The notes beneath the pieces were generated by a model. That model was not told the origin of the DNA. It saw only the letters and a program-made list of their open reading frames with translations, and did no database searches. From Dyella sp. AtDHG13 (GTDB lineage: Bacteria > Pseudomonadota > Gammaproteobacteria > Xanthomonadales > Rhodanobacteraceae), in the NCBI RefSeq assembly GCF_003201105.1, contig NZ_QICJ01000014.1, positions 62,001-126,000 of the forward strand: a stretch of DNA of 64,000 bases. The letters run 5' to 3'. Of the stretch, positions 18,582-27,132 are shown piece after piece (positions within the stretch are counted from its first letter, which is position 1; each line of letters begins with the position of its first letter). A program made the translations under genes and the position numbers.

Positions 18582-19400
18582 TCATGGGGTTCGTCGATCA
18601 GACGACAGCACGACGAAGAGCCCGTCGGCTTGCGGTGCGAGTCCAGTCCAATCCTGCGGCGAACGGACGCTCGGCGCGTTGGACGACTGCGGCCCGCCGG
18701 TCTTCGTTGTGTCGTCCGATGCGGTGGACGGCTGTTTTGGAAACAACGATGCCTCGGTCCATGATCGGACGACGGACGCGAGCAATGTCGTGTCGTCGAT
18801 CGCGCTGCCACCGACAATGGGCGCGAGCCTGGTCAGGTAAGCGCGCGTTTCCGCCGGCAACGGGCGGCCGGTGGCGAGATGATCTTCCCAGCGCGCTGGA
18901 CCGGCGTTGTAGGCCGCAAGGAAGCCGGGAATTCCATAGCGGTCGTGCAGTTCGCGCAGATAGCCGACACCGGCGATGATGTTGTCATGGACGTCGTAGG
19001 GATCAGCGCCGAGATGGTAGCGTTGTCGCAGTGTCGCCCAGGTTTGCGGCATGATCTGCATCAAGCCCATCGCCCCTTTCGGCGATATCGCGTGCACGTC
19101 GCCGAAGCTCTCGGCGCGCATCACGGCCCGTATCCACGTTGTCGGAATGCCGAAGCGCTGCGAGGCCTCGGCCACGAACGCTGCAAAGCGTGTGGCATCT
19201 GGAACGCGCGCGATATGACGGATGGGCGTCGATTGGGCGCACACCGGCCCGCCAGCCGCGATCACCGCGGCGGACAGACAAGCGCTGATCAGCGCGATGC
19301 GAAGATGCGATGGTTGTCCGGATCGGCAGGCCGGAAAGGAGAAGGGGGATCGACCGTGCGCCGACGAAGCTCGGCCGCAGGACGGCTGGAGGTGAAGCAC
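18582..19400 (-). CDS. Lytic transglycosylase (TrbN/VirB1-like)
   Basis: 272 residues from GTG 19400, which has a strong GGAGGAGGA 6 bp upstream and sits 2 bp after the traF stop; longer frames run into traF and DUF2840. A signal-peptide-like segment (LISACLSAAVIAAGGPVCA) begins at about residue 37, preceded by an unusually long hydrophilic stretch. The SLT domain shows the catalytic Glu in RAVMRAESFGDVHAISPKGA, then GLMQIMPQTWATL, and AAYNAGP near the end. It should open peptidoglycan for the mating channel. Confidence 0.88.
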   Translation of the reverse strand: MLHLQPSCGRASSAHGRSPFSFPACRSGQPSHLRIALISACLSAAVIAAGGPVCAQSTPIRHIARVPDATRFAAFVAEASQRFGIPTTWIRAVMRAESFGDVHAISPKGAMGLMQIMPQTWATLRQRYHLGADPYDVHDNIIAGVGYLRELHDRYGIPGFLAAYNAGPARWEDHLATGRPLPAETRAYLTRLAPIVGGSAIDDTTLLASVVRSWTEASLFPKQPSTASDDTTKTGGPQSSNAPSVRSPQDWTGLAPQADGLFVVLSSDRRTP

Positions 19401-19402
19401 GG

Positions 19403-19915
19403 TCAGTCCTCCTCCCGCGTCCATATCGGGTCGGCGCGGCCGGCGATCGTCGTGCGGGAAAGCAGCCCGAAATAACGGCCGTCGAGCGAGTCTGCGGATT
19501 GCCAGTTCATGAGGAAGACCTGGCCGTCGGGAATGCGCTGGCAGCCTTGCCAGACGGGCAGCGGTCGATCGTGCGTGTCGCGATCGAGCGCATCGCCCAT
19601 CGCTATGCCGTCGACGGTGATGGTGCGCTGGCGGCGGCATACCGTCTGGCCTGGAAGCGCAAGCACACGCTTCAGCATGGGCACGCCCTTGGGCAAATAA
19701 CGGCGGTCGGAGAGGAATTGGGCCAGGGCGTCCGGTGGACGCACGACGACAAGTTGGGTGACGTGGAGCGCGCCGACAGAGTGGATGGCGTAGAGGCCGA
19801 TCGGCACGCTGTTGCTGGCGTTCCAAATGAATTTGGGAGAGACAGGGAAGATCGCGCTGCAGGCGGAAACGAGCAGCACCAGATACGTCGTCATGACGTA
19901 GCCGAACCGCGTCAC
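19403..19915 (-). CDS. traF: TraF-type S26 signal peptidase
   Basis: 170 residues from GTG 19915, overlapping the DUF2840 stop by 4 nt. One N-terminal membrane helix (MTTYLVLLVSACSAIF), then the S26 Ser motif (NASNSVPIGLY, catalytic Ser before VPIGLY) and the Lys motif (MLKRVLALPGQTV), and the C-terminal box LDGRYFG. TraF peptidases mature the TrbC pilin; both genes occur here, so the pair should be functional. Confidence 0.92.
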   Translation of the reverse strand: MTRFGYVMTTYLVLLVSACSAIFPVSPKFIWNASNSVPIGLYAIHSVGALHVTQLVVVRPPDALAQFLSDRRYLPKGVPMLKRVLALPGQTVCRRQRTITVDGIAMGDALDRDTHDRPLPVWQGCQRIPDGQVFLMNWQSADSLDGRYFGLLSRTTIAGRADPIWTREED

Positions 19916-20418
19916 TTGAGCACCCGGTCGCGCAAGAGCCAAGCGCGATGCTGGTCGCGGCTGTAGAGGCGAGGCTCGTATCCTGCCCCGAGACGATTGT
20001 GCACGTGCCTCCAGTAGTCTGGCGCGACGGCTGCGGGATCAATGCCGAGCGTCTCGACCGCGTCGATCGTGGCGAGGACGCGCTCGACTTTGGGCCAGCC
20101 GCTGATCCGCAGGAGGATCTCGCCGCCGGGACGGACGAAAGGCAGCGTCTGATAGGCCTCGCCTGGCGCGATCGCGCGCAAGATGTCGATGCGTGAAACG
20201 ATCGTGCCGTAATCGTTGGAAGCCCAGCGGACGAAGCCGAAGATCGTGTTCGGCGCAAAGGTGAGGAGACGTCGGCGACGATCAATGATCGTTTCGCCCG
20301 TGTCGTGACCGAATCTGATCCAGTGCTCGATGCGTTTCTCGAGCCACGTCAGTTCGACTGCCGTCAGCGTGTCAGGCGAACCGGCTCGCGCGTGTGCGAA
20401 GGCGGGATTGGTCATCAT
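19912..20418 (-). CDS. DUF2840 protein
   Basis: 168 residues from ATG 20418. The opening LTAVELTWLEKRIEHWIRFG and the ARLLTF-like, FGFVRWASNDYGT and FVRPGGEILLRISGWPKVE motifs identify the DUF2840 family, regularly found between parA and traF in such elements. No enzymatic motif is visible. It starts where the ParG-like gene stops. Function unknown. Confidence 0.85.
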   Translation of the reverse strand: MMTNPAFAHARAGSPDTLTAVELTWLEKRIEHWIRFGHDTGETIIDRRRRLLTFAPNTIFGFVRWASNDYGTIVSRIDILRAIAPGEAYQTLPFVRPGGEILLRISGWPKVERVLATIDAVETLGIDPAAVAPDYWRHVHNRLGAGYEPRLYSRDQHRAWLLRDRVLK

Positions 20419-20669
20419 GTTTGTTCTCCATCGGTGTTTGGGAATTCGCGCGTGAGGAGCACCCGCGGCATGTCGGCGACGGTCTGGCCGCGTTGGAAGG
20501 CCGCGATTTTGATGCGGCCGCGGAGCGCGGGCGTGATGTCCACGGTGAGGCGCGCCGCGTAGGGATCGCTCTCCGGCGTCGCACCGGCGCTGCGATCGGG
20601 CGCCTTGATCCAGGCGTCGGCATCGCGTGGTCGGGATGCGAAGCCGCCGTTCGAACGCCGCGCCGTCAT
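20415..20669 (-). CDS. Small ParG-like ribbon-helix-helix protein
   Basis: 84 residues. A basic, disordered first half followed by [19 protein letters not shown] and [17 protein letters not shown], which reads as the beta strand and two helices of a ribbon-helix-helix domain. Placed directly behind parA with overlapping ends, it is most likely the centromere-binding partner of that ParA and perhaps an operon repressor. That role is inferred from fold and position. Confidence 0.75.
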   Translation of the reverse strand: MTARRSNGGFASRPRDADAWIKAPDRSAGATPESDPYAARLTVDITPALRGRIKIAAFQRGQTVADMPRVLLTREFPNTDGEQT

Positions 20670-21304
20670 GGTGCGAGCCTTTCGGTCTCGACAGCGAGGG
20701 AGGCGATCTCGCGGGCAGCGGCACTCGTCGCGCTTTGGTCGAAGGCGAGCTGACCGGTGCGCGCGGCGTCCGCGAAAACCACACGCTGGCTGATGCGCGT
20801 GGCGAGCGCCGGCGGATCGTGGTCGGCGAGACTCTGCGCCGTGTCGCGGGCGATGACCGTGCGCGCGGCACAGCGGTTGAGCACGAAGCGTGCGACAAGG
20901 GCAGGACGGAAGATGCGCGCTTCGGCGATCAGGGCCAGCATCTCGGCGGACGCCCAGCCATCGAGCGGCGATGGCTGGGCCGGTACAAGAACGGCGTCGG
21001 CCGCGAGCAACGCCGAGCGCAGCAAGGCGGCGATGCGAGGCGGGCCGTCTATGACAATATGGTCCGCATCGCGGGCAAGCTCGGGAGCTTCACGGTGGAG
21101 CGTATCGCGGGCGAGACCGACCACGCCGAACAAACGTGTGTGGTGGCGCCGGGCGCGTTGCTCGGACCAGTCGAGAGCCGATCCTTGGGGATCGGCGTCG
21201 ATGAGGGTCACGCGCTTTCCGTGACGGGCCCAGTGTCCTGCGAGGTGCAAGGCGAGTGTCGTCTTGCCGACGCCGCCCTTTTGGTTGAGCAGCGCGACGA
21301 TCAC
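20666..21304 (-). CDS. parA: ParA-family partition ATPase
   Basis: 212 residues, a short ParA without N-terminal HTH. Deviant Walker A KGGVGKTT at residues 9-16, [11 protein letters not shown] (Walker A'), and IVIDGPPR (Walker B). It should position the excised, replicating circular form of the element or plasmid-like copies. The start overlaps the repA stop by 4 nt and the downstream ParG-like gene also overlaps, so repA-parA-parG form one unit. Confidence 0.93.
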   Translation of the reverse strand: MIVALLNQKGGVGKTTLALHLAGHWARHGKRVTLIDADPQGSALDWSEQRARRHHTRLFGVVGLARDTLHREAPELARDADHIVIDGPPRIAALLRSALLAADAVLVPAQPSPLDGWASAEMLALIAEARIFRPALVARFVLNRCAARTVIARDTAQSLADHDPPALATRISQRVVFADAARTGQLAFDQSATSAAAREIASLAVETERLAP

Positions 21305-22356
21305 GGCGCGTCACCATCGGTTTTCCACCCTGCGGGCCGATGGGAAACAACAGAATCGTTAGATTCTTGTTTGTTAGATTCTAAGTTAGGGGCGTCGTAA
21401 GCAGCGGATTTTCCGTTTGAAAATGCGCCTTCCGGTTCCTGATGGCACGGGCGCGCGGTTCCCGATGGCACGGGAACGGTGGTTCCTGATGGCACGACCG
21501 CTTCCACAGGCTGTCCACAGGCTGCTGTGGACAAACGAGCCGGAAGGAAAACGAGCAGTTCATGTCCGCCGCGGTCGCGCTCGACATCGAGCCGATAGCC
21601 CGGAAGCGGCTGGCGGCGCGCGATGTCGCGCAATTCGAAGGCAAAGCGTTTGAACGGCGAAAGGCTTGCGGACTTGTCGTAGAGATGACGAAAGGCGAAC
21701 CGCCAACCTGCACGCTGGCGACCGGCATGCTTGCGCACGATGCGATAAAGCCAGCGCTCCAGGCCGCCGGTCAGCCTGAAGTATTCGCGGTCGATCGTGA
21801 GCACCAACGCTTCGTCGAGAACAGCTTTGTAGAACCAGTCCGGTACGATGAGATCGATGCCGTCGGCGCGCCCATGCGCATCCGCGCGCTCCGTCCATTC
21901 GTTGATCCACGAGAAGCGGTGCGCGCGGCGTTCGTTGGTCTGGCGCAGCGTCGTGGCGACTGTCGTCGATTGAAGGCGGTCGAGGGCCGCTTTCAGCCTG
22001 TGATAGTCGCGTGCGCTGTCACCGCGACCGATGAACGAGAGAATCTCATAGGGTGTTGCCGCCATTAGGCGTGAGGTGCGCAGGCCGCTGTCGCGTGCCT
22101 GGACGATCTGGGAGGCGGCCCAGATCAGGATATCGGCGTCCCAGATGGTCGCCATGCCGTGCTCCGGCACGGCCTCGACGCGGATGGCAATCTCGCCGCT
22201 CCGGTAGTCGATCGGCGTGATGCGATGGGTCTTGGCGAGCGAGAAGAAAGGATAGGCCATGAGGTCCTGGGCGTCGCGCGGCGCGAGATCGCCTGGCAGC
22301 GCCCGAAACAGTTCGAGCTGCTCGCGTTCGGAGCGTGAGCGGTGGCGCGACGACAT
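21301..22356 (-). CDS. repA: Replication initiator RepA-type protein
   Basis: 351 residues from ATG 22356. Core motifs of the RepA initiator family: [51 protein letters not shown], and the winged-helix region [14 protein letters not shown] with [21 protein letters not shown]. It should start replication of the circular element. The last 90 codons are oddly built: they hold DNA repeats described as a separate feature. An upstream in-frame extension overlaps the AlpA-like gene and was not used. Confidence 0.9.
   Translation of the reverse strand: MSSRHRSRSEREQLELFRALPGDLAPRDAQDLMAYPFFSLAKTHRITPIDYRSGEIAIRVEAVPEHGMATIWDADILIWAASQIVQARDSGLRTSRLMAATPYEILSFIGRGDSARDYHRLKAALDRLQSTTVATTLRQTNERRAHRFSWINEWTERADAHGRADGIDLIVPDWFYKAVLDEALVLTIDREYFRLTGGLERWLYRIVRKHAGRQRAGWRFAFRHLYDKSASLSPFKRFAFELRDIARRQPLPGYRLDVERDRGGHELLVFLPARLSTAACGQPVEAVVPSGTTVPVPSGTARPCHQEPEGAFSNGKSAAYDAPNLESNKQESNDSVVSHRPAGWKTDGDAP
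21355..21540. other. Candidate replication origin inside the repA 3' end (iterons, DnaA-box-like sites)
   Basis: Three copies of the 16-mer GGTTCCYGATGGCACG at 21434-21449, 21457-21472 and 21481-21496 (spacing 23 and 24). Two copies lie in one reading phase (encoding VPSGT) and the third in another (CHQEP), so the identity is kept at DNA level. Next to them are CTGTCCACA-type sites and TGTGGACAA near 21528 (8 of 9 bases of the DnaA consensus in reverse). On the other side is an AT-rich patch with GTTAGATTCT at 21358-21367 and 21373-21382. These are the usual parts of an iteron origin. Not proven. Confidence 0.55.
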
Positions 22357-22364
22357 GGCGGTGA

Positions 22365-22649
22365 TCAGCGGCGCGGATGACGCGCCTGCTCGAGCTCGGC
22401 AGGCGAATGGCGGCGCGCGGGCAGGACGACGGCTTTGCCAGGGTCGGACGTCGACGCCTTGGCGGCTGCGTCGACCCACTCCTGCAGGTCTTCGACGCGA
22501 TAGACGACACGTCCGCCAAGTTTCGAATAGCGCGGGCCAGTGCCGTAGATGCGGTGCTTTTCAAGCGTGCGGATGGAAAGACCAACGAAGCGTGCCGCTT
22601 CGGGCGTACGCAGGTAGCGTTGCGGCACGCCTGCGAGAGTGGTGGACAT
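22365..22649 (-). CDS. AlpA/excisionase-like helix-turn-helix protein
   Basis: 94 residues with a winged MerR-like HTH: YLRTPEAARFVGLSIRTLEKHRI, then GPRYSKLGGRVVYRVEDLQEWVD. This pattern is that of AlpA/Xis-like DNA-binding proteins. It sits 8 bp before repA on the same strand and probably regulates repA or excision. Which of the two cannot be told. Confidence 0.8.
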   Translation of the reverse strand: MSTTLAGVPQRYLRTPEAARFVGLSIRTLEKHRIYGTGPRYSKLGGRVVYRVEDLQEWVDAAAKASTSDPGKAVVLPARRHSPAELEQARHPRR

Positions 22650-22769
22650 GGGATACCTCGGTGATCGTTGGGGCGGCCGTCGGAGGACGGCGGCTACTGG
22701 CGATCACGGTGGCGGAGGGGTCTCGGCCAAAATAGTGCGATGTCGGCAGGCAGTGAGATCGCACCGGTC

Positions 22770-23541
22770 TCAGATGCGGCGCCGGTAAGGATAGAGAACA
22801 AGCTGCCGGTAGCCGCCCTTCATCATCTTGAAACCGAGCCGCACGAGACGGCCGGTCTGATCCCGCAGTTCGTGCGAAATCCAGTCACGTTTGGTGATAG
22901 GGGCGGTTTCGAAGAGACCAGCCGCGATGTCCGGATATGTCGTTCCGAGCAGGCGTGCATCGAGCGCGCGCAGTGCAAGGATGAAGCGCTTGCGGCGCTC
23001 TTGAGTAAGGGCGCCGGCATCCGGTGGCGTTCGACGCCCGCCGAGGCCATGCCAAAGGCGTAACGCGGTAGCGACGCGGATTTCGAAAAGCCGGTCGAGC
23101 GGTAGGAGCACAGCGTATGGACCATCCGTGTTGAGGAATTCAACACGGACCGGCGTGCCGCCGAGCGTTAGAGCCCGTGCGGCGGCCGCTCTTGCAATTG
23201 CGCTGAGAAGTCTCGGCGGCAAGCTGAGTTCAGGATTGACGAGTTCGTCGGGCGCATCTGTGATGGTGACGACGCGAGGGAGCGCTTTGGCTGTCCATTG
23301 AGCGGCCGTTGCGGGGAGGTCGGGCAATTCGGGGGCGAAATCGCACCCCCCAGCGTTCGGCGAACGCAGCCGTCTCGGCATCCAAGGGATTGATAGCGCG
23401 GCCACGGCTCCGGTGTGCAAGCCGCCTATGGTCTTCCTGAAATTCGGAGTTCCGGCGCAAGAATTCAAATGCGAAGGCCGGCGCGTCGAGCAACCGCAGT
23501 TCCTGGTACGCGTCCGCCGATCGCCAATCGGCAGCACTCAT
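22770..23541 (-). pseudogene. DUF6499/DUF2285 regulator-like protein with a frameshift in a G run
   Basis: The N-terminal part (from ATG 23541: MSAADWRSADAYQELRLL, DAPAFAFEFLRRNSEFQEDHRRL) and the C-terminal part (DFAPELPDLPATA through TKRDWISHELRDQTGRLVR and KGGYRQLVLYPYRRR) are in different frames. They meet at a run of six C on the plus strand, 23346-23351. With five G on the coding strand the frame would read straight through as ERWG-CDFAPE. The family (DUF6499 at the start, DUF2285 at the end) is common upstream of repA in such elements. It may be a real mutation, a sequencing error or slippage; the rest of the protein is well kept. Confidence 0.75.
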
Positions 23542-23663
23542 TGTGATGTCTCCTCCAGCGTCCGCTCATGCGCGGATGTGGATAGGAGAATGCACGTTCA
23601 GGTGGTGTTCTGAAACCCACAGCAACAGCAGCGCATGCTGCGCGGTCTGCACGGAACTATTTT

Positions 23664-23942
23664 CTAGTGCGGCGCTCCACCATAGAGAAGATGGCGGTAA
23701 CCCTTCTCCGTCATCCATCGTGCGCGGGCGAGATGCGTCTCCCAGGCGCGGCGTGCGCGATCGGGTTCCGTCGCCGGGTCGATGCGCAACACGAGCTTTG
23801 CGACCTCTTGCCAGTCGGCGCCGTCGGAGTCGGCATCAAGCAGACGGAGATATGTCACGAGGTGGCGCTCGTCATAGCCGGTCAGGATTGCGGCTGTCGG
23901 CGCGATATCATCCACTGCTGGATCCCGGGGTGGCGACTGCAT
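23664..23942 (-). CDS. Small DUF2285-type protein
   Basis: 92 residues from ATG 23942; an in-frame ATG 39 bp upstream is possible. Helical throughout: YDERHLVTYLRLLDADSDGADWQEVAKLVLRIDP (in parts) and ARRAWETHLARARWMTEKGYRHLL. The same layout is found in the DUF2285-annotated proteins next to the larger family member. DNA binding is plausible but no function is established. Confidence 0.75.
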   Translation of the reverse strand: MQSPPRDPAVDDIAPTAAILTGYDERHLVTYLRLLDADSDGADWQEVAKLVLRIDPATEPDRARRAWETHLARARWMTEKGYRHLLYGGAPH

Positions 23943-23990
23943 CAAAGCTCCTCGACGACACGGTTTCTTAAACGTTAACACATGCTGGTT

Positions 23991-24269
23991 TCAACGTTTC
24001 AAGTTTGCCGACCTTCGCCCTGAAGCCGTTGCAGGCTTTGCCTCGTGAAGCAGCATGATTCCGCGGCCACGGTCGGATTCGACAAAAAGAATCCCCGCCG
24101 CCTCCAGCGCGCGGCGAACTTGGTCCCGCGTGCTCTCGTGCGTCGGGAGCCCGCGCTCGGACTCCAGACGTTTGAGGGCGGTCAACGCCACCAGGGCTTT
24201 TTCGGCGAGCATCTCTTGCGTCCAATTCAGCAAGGCTCGCGCCGCCCGCACTTGTCGGCCGGTGATCAT
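23991..24269 (-). CDS. XRE-family HTH regulator
   Basis: 92 residues. Residues 5-60 form the HTH: QVRAARALLNWTQEMLAEKALVALTALKRLE, in parts. The C-terminal part (RALEAAGILFVESDRGRGIML) is typical of small phage-repressor-like regulators of mobile elements. A perfect palindrome lies 41-59 bp upstream, suggesting autoregulation. It may control the adjacent DUF2285/repA block. Confidence 0.85.
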   Translation of the reverse strand: MITGRQVRAARALLNWTQEMLAEKALVALTALKRLESERGLPTHESTRDQVRRALEAAGILFVESDRGRGIMLLHEAKPATASGRRSANLKR

Positions 24270-24309
24270 TCATGATCACCTCCGACAGACGATCTGCGCG
24301 CACCAGAAA

Positions 24310-24328
24310 AACGACTATAATAGTCGTT
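24310..24328. promoter_or_regulatory. Palindromic operator upstream of the XRE gene
   Basis: AACGACTAT, centre A, ATAGTCGTT: a 9-bp perfect inverted repeat. It contains TATAAT on one strand and TATAGT on the other, so it would overlap a -10 element. Its position upstream of the XRE start at 24269 fits an autoregulatory operator. Confidence 0.6.
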
Positions 24329-24463
24329 CTGGGTCGTCGCAACGGTGCGCCGAGGCCATATTTGGCCTCTGGAGCGGGTGGGCGGGGTGCGGGGTGATTC
24401 GGGTCAGACCGGGACGGTTGTGAGATGCTCGGGGGCGATCCGACGCACCGCCTAGCACGGTTG

Positions 24464-25253
24464 TCAGGTCTGGTCGCCGCGGTTCTTGGCAGCCAGAAGA
24501 CGCTGGATACGGTCCAGCACGAGGCGGTGATCATAAGGTTTCGATATGGCCGGCCCGTCCTGACAAAGATCCGCAGCTTTCTCGACAGAGCTCGTAATCG
24601 TTCCGGCGAGGATTACGCGTGGACCTGGGGCGCGATCGCGTATCCAATGCGCGAGAGCGAATCCGCTTTGGTCTTCGGCGCCGACATCGATAAGCACGAC
24701 GTCAATGAGACGAGCCGTGTTGTTCAATACCGCTTTGGCTTCCACAGAATTGGTGGCTTCCAGCACTTGATAACCGCACTCGCGGAGATATTCGGCGAGC
24801 GGTGTGCGGACCAGGACGTCGCTGTCGACAATAAGGATGCGTGTGTCGCTCACGCGAGCGTTCCCGGCGGCGCGACGCCCAAAGTTACAAAAAACCAATG
24901 CCACTGTCTGTGTGATGTCATATGGCTTCGCGATAAAGCGCCCGGGCATCGTCTCGCTGTTCAAGTGATCGTTTCCGGACGTGAGGATCACTGGGACGGT
25001 CGGAAAATCTGCGCGGACTCGCTCGGCGAGCTGCAGGCCGTTGAGGGAGCCAGGCATCTGGATATCGGAGAACATAAGATCGACCTTGCCGCCGGCCACG
25101 AGATAATCGAGCGCCTGGTCAGCGGAGTTGGCCTCGATGACGGCAGCAGCCTGCTGTTCGCAACTCGTCGGCGATGAGTGCGCGCACAAGGACTTCATCC
25201 TCGACAACGAGCACATGAGGTTTCTCGCGATCCAACGCCGGCTCAGGCAACAC
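24464..25253 (-). pseudogene. Tandem response-regulator receiver protein, frameshifted in the first receiver
   Basis: A GTG at 25253, preceded by AGGAGG, opens VLPEPALDREKPHVLVVEDEVLVRALIADELRTAG (in parts). The frame then breaks at about 25141-25153 and continues as AVIEANSADQALDYL, FSDIQMPG (phospho-acceptor Asp), VILTSGND and FIAKPYD. A second receiver follows in the same frame (RILIVDSDVLVRTP, VVLIDVGAEDQSG, AISKPYD); it could start by itself at GTG 24851. There is no output domain. One extra base in the CTGCTGCC stretch explains the break. No sensor kinase is adjacent. Confidence 0.7.
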
Positions 25254-25416
25254 TTTGATGCCCTCCTATTGAGCGAAAACGGAGGGCTTGCTGTGGCGTT
25301 CCTTGCGAGGACGATAATAGTTGCTTTTTCGGCGACTGTGGTGGTCGTCGGCGGAATTGGGTGAGACCGGGATTAGGGGGCGCCGGTGCGGTGCGAGGTT
25401 TCCTGCTGAGAACCTC

Positions 25417-25447
25417 TTGCTCCTCTAGTCACTAGAGGATTTAGGGT
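25417..25447 (+). promoter_or_regulatory. MerR-type promoter/operator upstream of the zinc-ribbon and ZIP genes
   Basis: TTGCTC at 25417-25422 and TAGGGT at 25442-25447 are 19 bp apart, the long spacer typical of MerR-activated promoters. The spacer is centred on the palindrome TCCTCTAGTCACTAGAGGA (25421-25439). The same palindrome precedes the merR gene and the ATPase gene. Confidence 0.7.
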
Positions 25448-25483
25448 CTCCTTCCAGCTTGGTGAAGGAAGGAGTTCTTTGCG

Positions 25484-25825
25484 ATGGAGCGAACCGAAGG
25501 CAATGGCATGTTGTGCCCCGTCTGCCGTGTCGATTTCGTGATCAGCGAACGGCAGAACATCGAGATCGACTACTGCCCGAAATGCCGCGGGGTATGGTTG
25601 GACCGTGGTGAGCTTGACAAGATCATTGAGCGGAGCGCGGCCGAGACCTCTCAGGTTTCCCAGCAGAGGTCTTCCGCACCACCTTCGTCCTCAGAGGCAC
25701 CGAGCGCGCCGGGGCCGTGGGGCGGATATGATCAGCACGGCGGTCATGGTGGCCACGGGTCACGTGATGGCCACGGCAGCCGCGGTGGTCACGGACGCGG
25801 CTTCCTCGGTCGGCTATTCGACTGA
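25484..25825 (+). CDS. Small zinc-ribbon (zf-TFIIB) protein with Gly/His-rich tail
   Basis: 113 residues from ATG 25484 with AAGGAAGGAG upstream. Residues 9-47 carry a four-cysteine ribbon: LCPVCRVDF and DYCPKCRGVWLDRGELDKI, the zf-TFIIB pattern. The tail is Ser/Pro-rich, then Gly/His-rich (GGHGGHGSRDGHGSRGGHGRG), which could hold metal ions. It lies behind a MerR-type promoter and 36 bp before the ZIP gene, so a zinc or cadmium related role is likely. The exact function is unknown. Confidence 0.8.
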   Translation: MERTEGNGMLCPVCRVDFVISERQNIEIDYCPKCRGVWLDRGELDKIIERSAAETSQVSQQRSSAPPSSSEAPSAPGPWGGYDQHGGHGGHGSRDGHGSRGGHGRGFLGRLFD

Positions 25826-25861
25826 CGCCAACAACAACAAGAGCAACGAACAAACAATAAG

Positions 25862-26560
25862 GTGCTTGGGGTGGCCTCAGCTTGGCAATTCACCTTGATC
25901 CCGGCTGCGGCCGCAATGATCGGTGCCGTGATTGCGGTGAACGCGCGGCCGAAAGCAACTTTGGTCAGCGCGATCCAACATTTTGCTGCCGGCGTTGTAT
26001 TCGCGGCGGCGGCTGGCGAGATCCTGCCCGATGTCATGCATCGAGGCTCGCCCTGGGCGACGGCGATCGGTGGCGCGATCGGCGTCGTCACGATGCTGCT
26101 GGTAAAACAGTTGGAAGAGTGGGCGAAAGGGCCAGCGGGCCTGTTGACGGCAATTGCCGTCGATATTCTGATCGACGGTCTGGTGCTTGGGATCGGATTC
26201 GCGGCGAGCCCAAAAGTTGGCATTCTGTTGACGATTGCCTTGACGATCGAGATTCTGTTTCTCGGCCTTACTGTGGCGACGGAGCTCGGAGAGAGTGTTC
26301 GCTCCAAAGCCAGAATCGTCGGAATAACGGCCGGGCTGATCATCCTGCTGCCTGTCGGCGCTTTACTCGGGGCTCCGGTCGCGTTGCTGCCCGGTCCGAT
26401 TCTGACCGGTTTCTTTGCATTCGGACTGGTCGCTCTTCTCTACCTTGTGACCGAGGAATTGCTGATCGAAGCTCATGAAACGCCCGATCGGCCGTGGGTG
26501 ACAGCGATGTTCTTCTTCGGCTTCTTGGCGCTTTTGCTTGTTGAGGAGGCGATCGGCTGA
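25862..26560 (+). CDS. ZIP-family metal transporter
   Basis: 232 residues starting at GTG 25862 (GTG 25871 also possible). About eight membrane helices; family signatures HFAAGVVFAAAAGEILPD in helix II and the metal-site helices near AIAVDILIDGLVLGIGFA and TIEILFLGLTVATEL. In these the usual His is replaced by Asp or Glu (VDILIDG, IEILF), as in some bacterial ZIP-like proteins. It should move divalent metal across the inner membrane. The gene end overlaps the convergent merR gene by 88 bp. Confidence 0.8.
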   Translation: MLGVASAWQFTLIPAAAAMIGAVIAVNARPKATLVSAIQHFAAGVVFAAAAGEILPDVMHRGSPWATAIGGAIGVVTMLLVKQLEEWAKGPAGLLTAIAVDILIDGLVLGIGFAASPKVGILLTIALTIEILFLGLTVATELGESVRSKARIVGITAGLIILLPVGALLGAPVALLPGPILTGFFAFGLVALLYLVTEELLIEAHETPDRPWVTAMFFFGFLALLLVEEAIG

Positions 26561-26979
26561 TTGTGCGGGTGCATGCATTGGCCATGGTCAGCTAGCACCT
26601 CGATGACACGACACTCCGCCAGGCGTCCGTGACTGCAACCTTCGATCATCACCTCAAGCTCGGCCTTGAGCGCGCCTAGGCTCGCAATGCGCTGCTCGAC
26701 CTCGACAAGGCGGGCTTTCGCGATTGCATCCGCCGTCGCGCAAGACTGATTGGGCTGATCCTGCAAGGTCAGCAAGGTCCGTATCGCTGGGATCTCGAAC
26801 CCCAATTCGCGAGCGTGGCGAATGAACATCAGCCGGTGAAGATCGCGCGTATCGTACGTGCGACGATTGCCTTCGGTTCGGGGTGGGGCCGGCAGCAAGT
26901 CGATCTGCTCGTAATAGCGGATCGTCGGTACTTTCACGCCGCTGTGTCTGGCTGCCTCGCCGATGGAGATGTGGCGCAC
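26473..26979 (-). CDS. MerR-family metal-responsive regulator (CadR/ZntR/PbrR group)
   Basis: 168 residues. I take GTG 26979 as start, so that the protein begins with the canonical RHISIGEAARHSGVKVPTIRYYE; the frame extends further upstream without homology. HTH at residues 1-40 and dimerisation helix in the middle. Metal-binding cysteines fit the Cd/Zn/Pb group: QSCATAD, EGCSHGRLAECRVIEVLAD and a further Cys/His tail (GQCMHPH). It is divergent from the ATPase gene, and a palindromic operator sits just upstream of its start. The metal is inferred from cysteine pattern only. Confidence 0.85.
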   Translation of the reverse strand: MRHISIGEAARHSGVKVPTIRYYEQIDLLPAPPRTEGNRRTYDTRDLHRLMFIRHARELGFEIPAIRTLLTLQDQPNQSCATADAIAKARLVEVEQRIASLGALKAELEVMIEGCSHGRLAECRVIEVLADHGQCMHPHNQPIASSTSKSAKKPKKNIAVTHGRSGVS

Positions 26980-26988
26980 GACGGTCAC

Positions 26989-27007
26989 TCCTCTAGTCAC
27001 TAGAGGA
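26989..27007. promoter_or_regulatory. MerR-type operator in front of merR
   Basis: TCCTCTAGTCACTAGAGGA, identical to the copy at 25421-25439, directly upstream of the merR start codon. No good 19-bp-spaced promoter is seen around it on the merR strand, so here it more likely mediates autorepression. Confidence 0.6.
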
Positions 27008-27132
27008 ATTGGCGATTGCGTACGAAAAATCAAGGGCTGCCAGTGGTGAGCTCTTTCTCGCCGGGCTCTGCCCAGCCGCGAGATTGACAGCGCGCCGTGC
27101 GCATTTTCTATCCCGCAGCGGATCTTTGCCCT

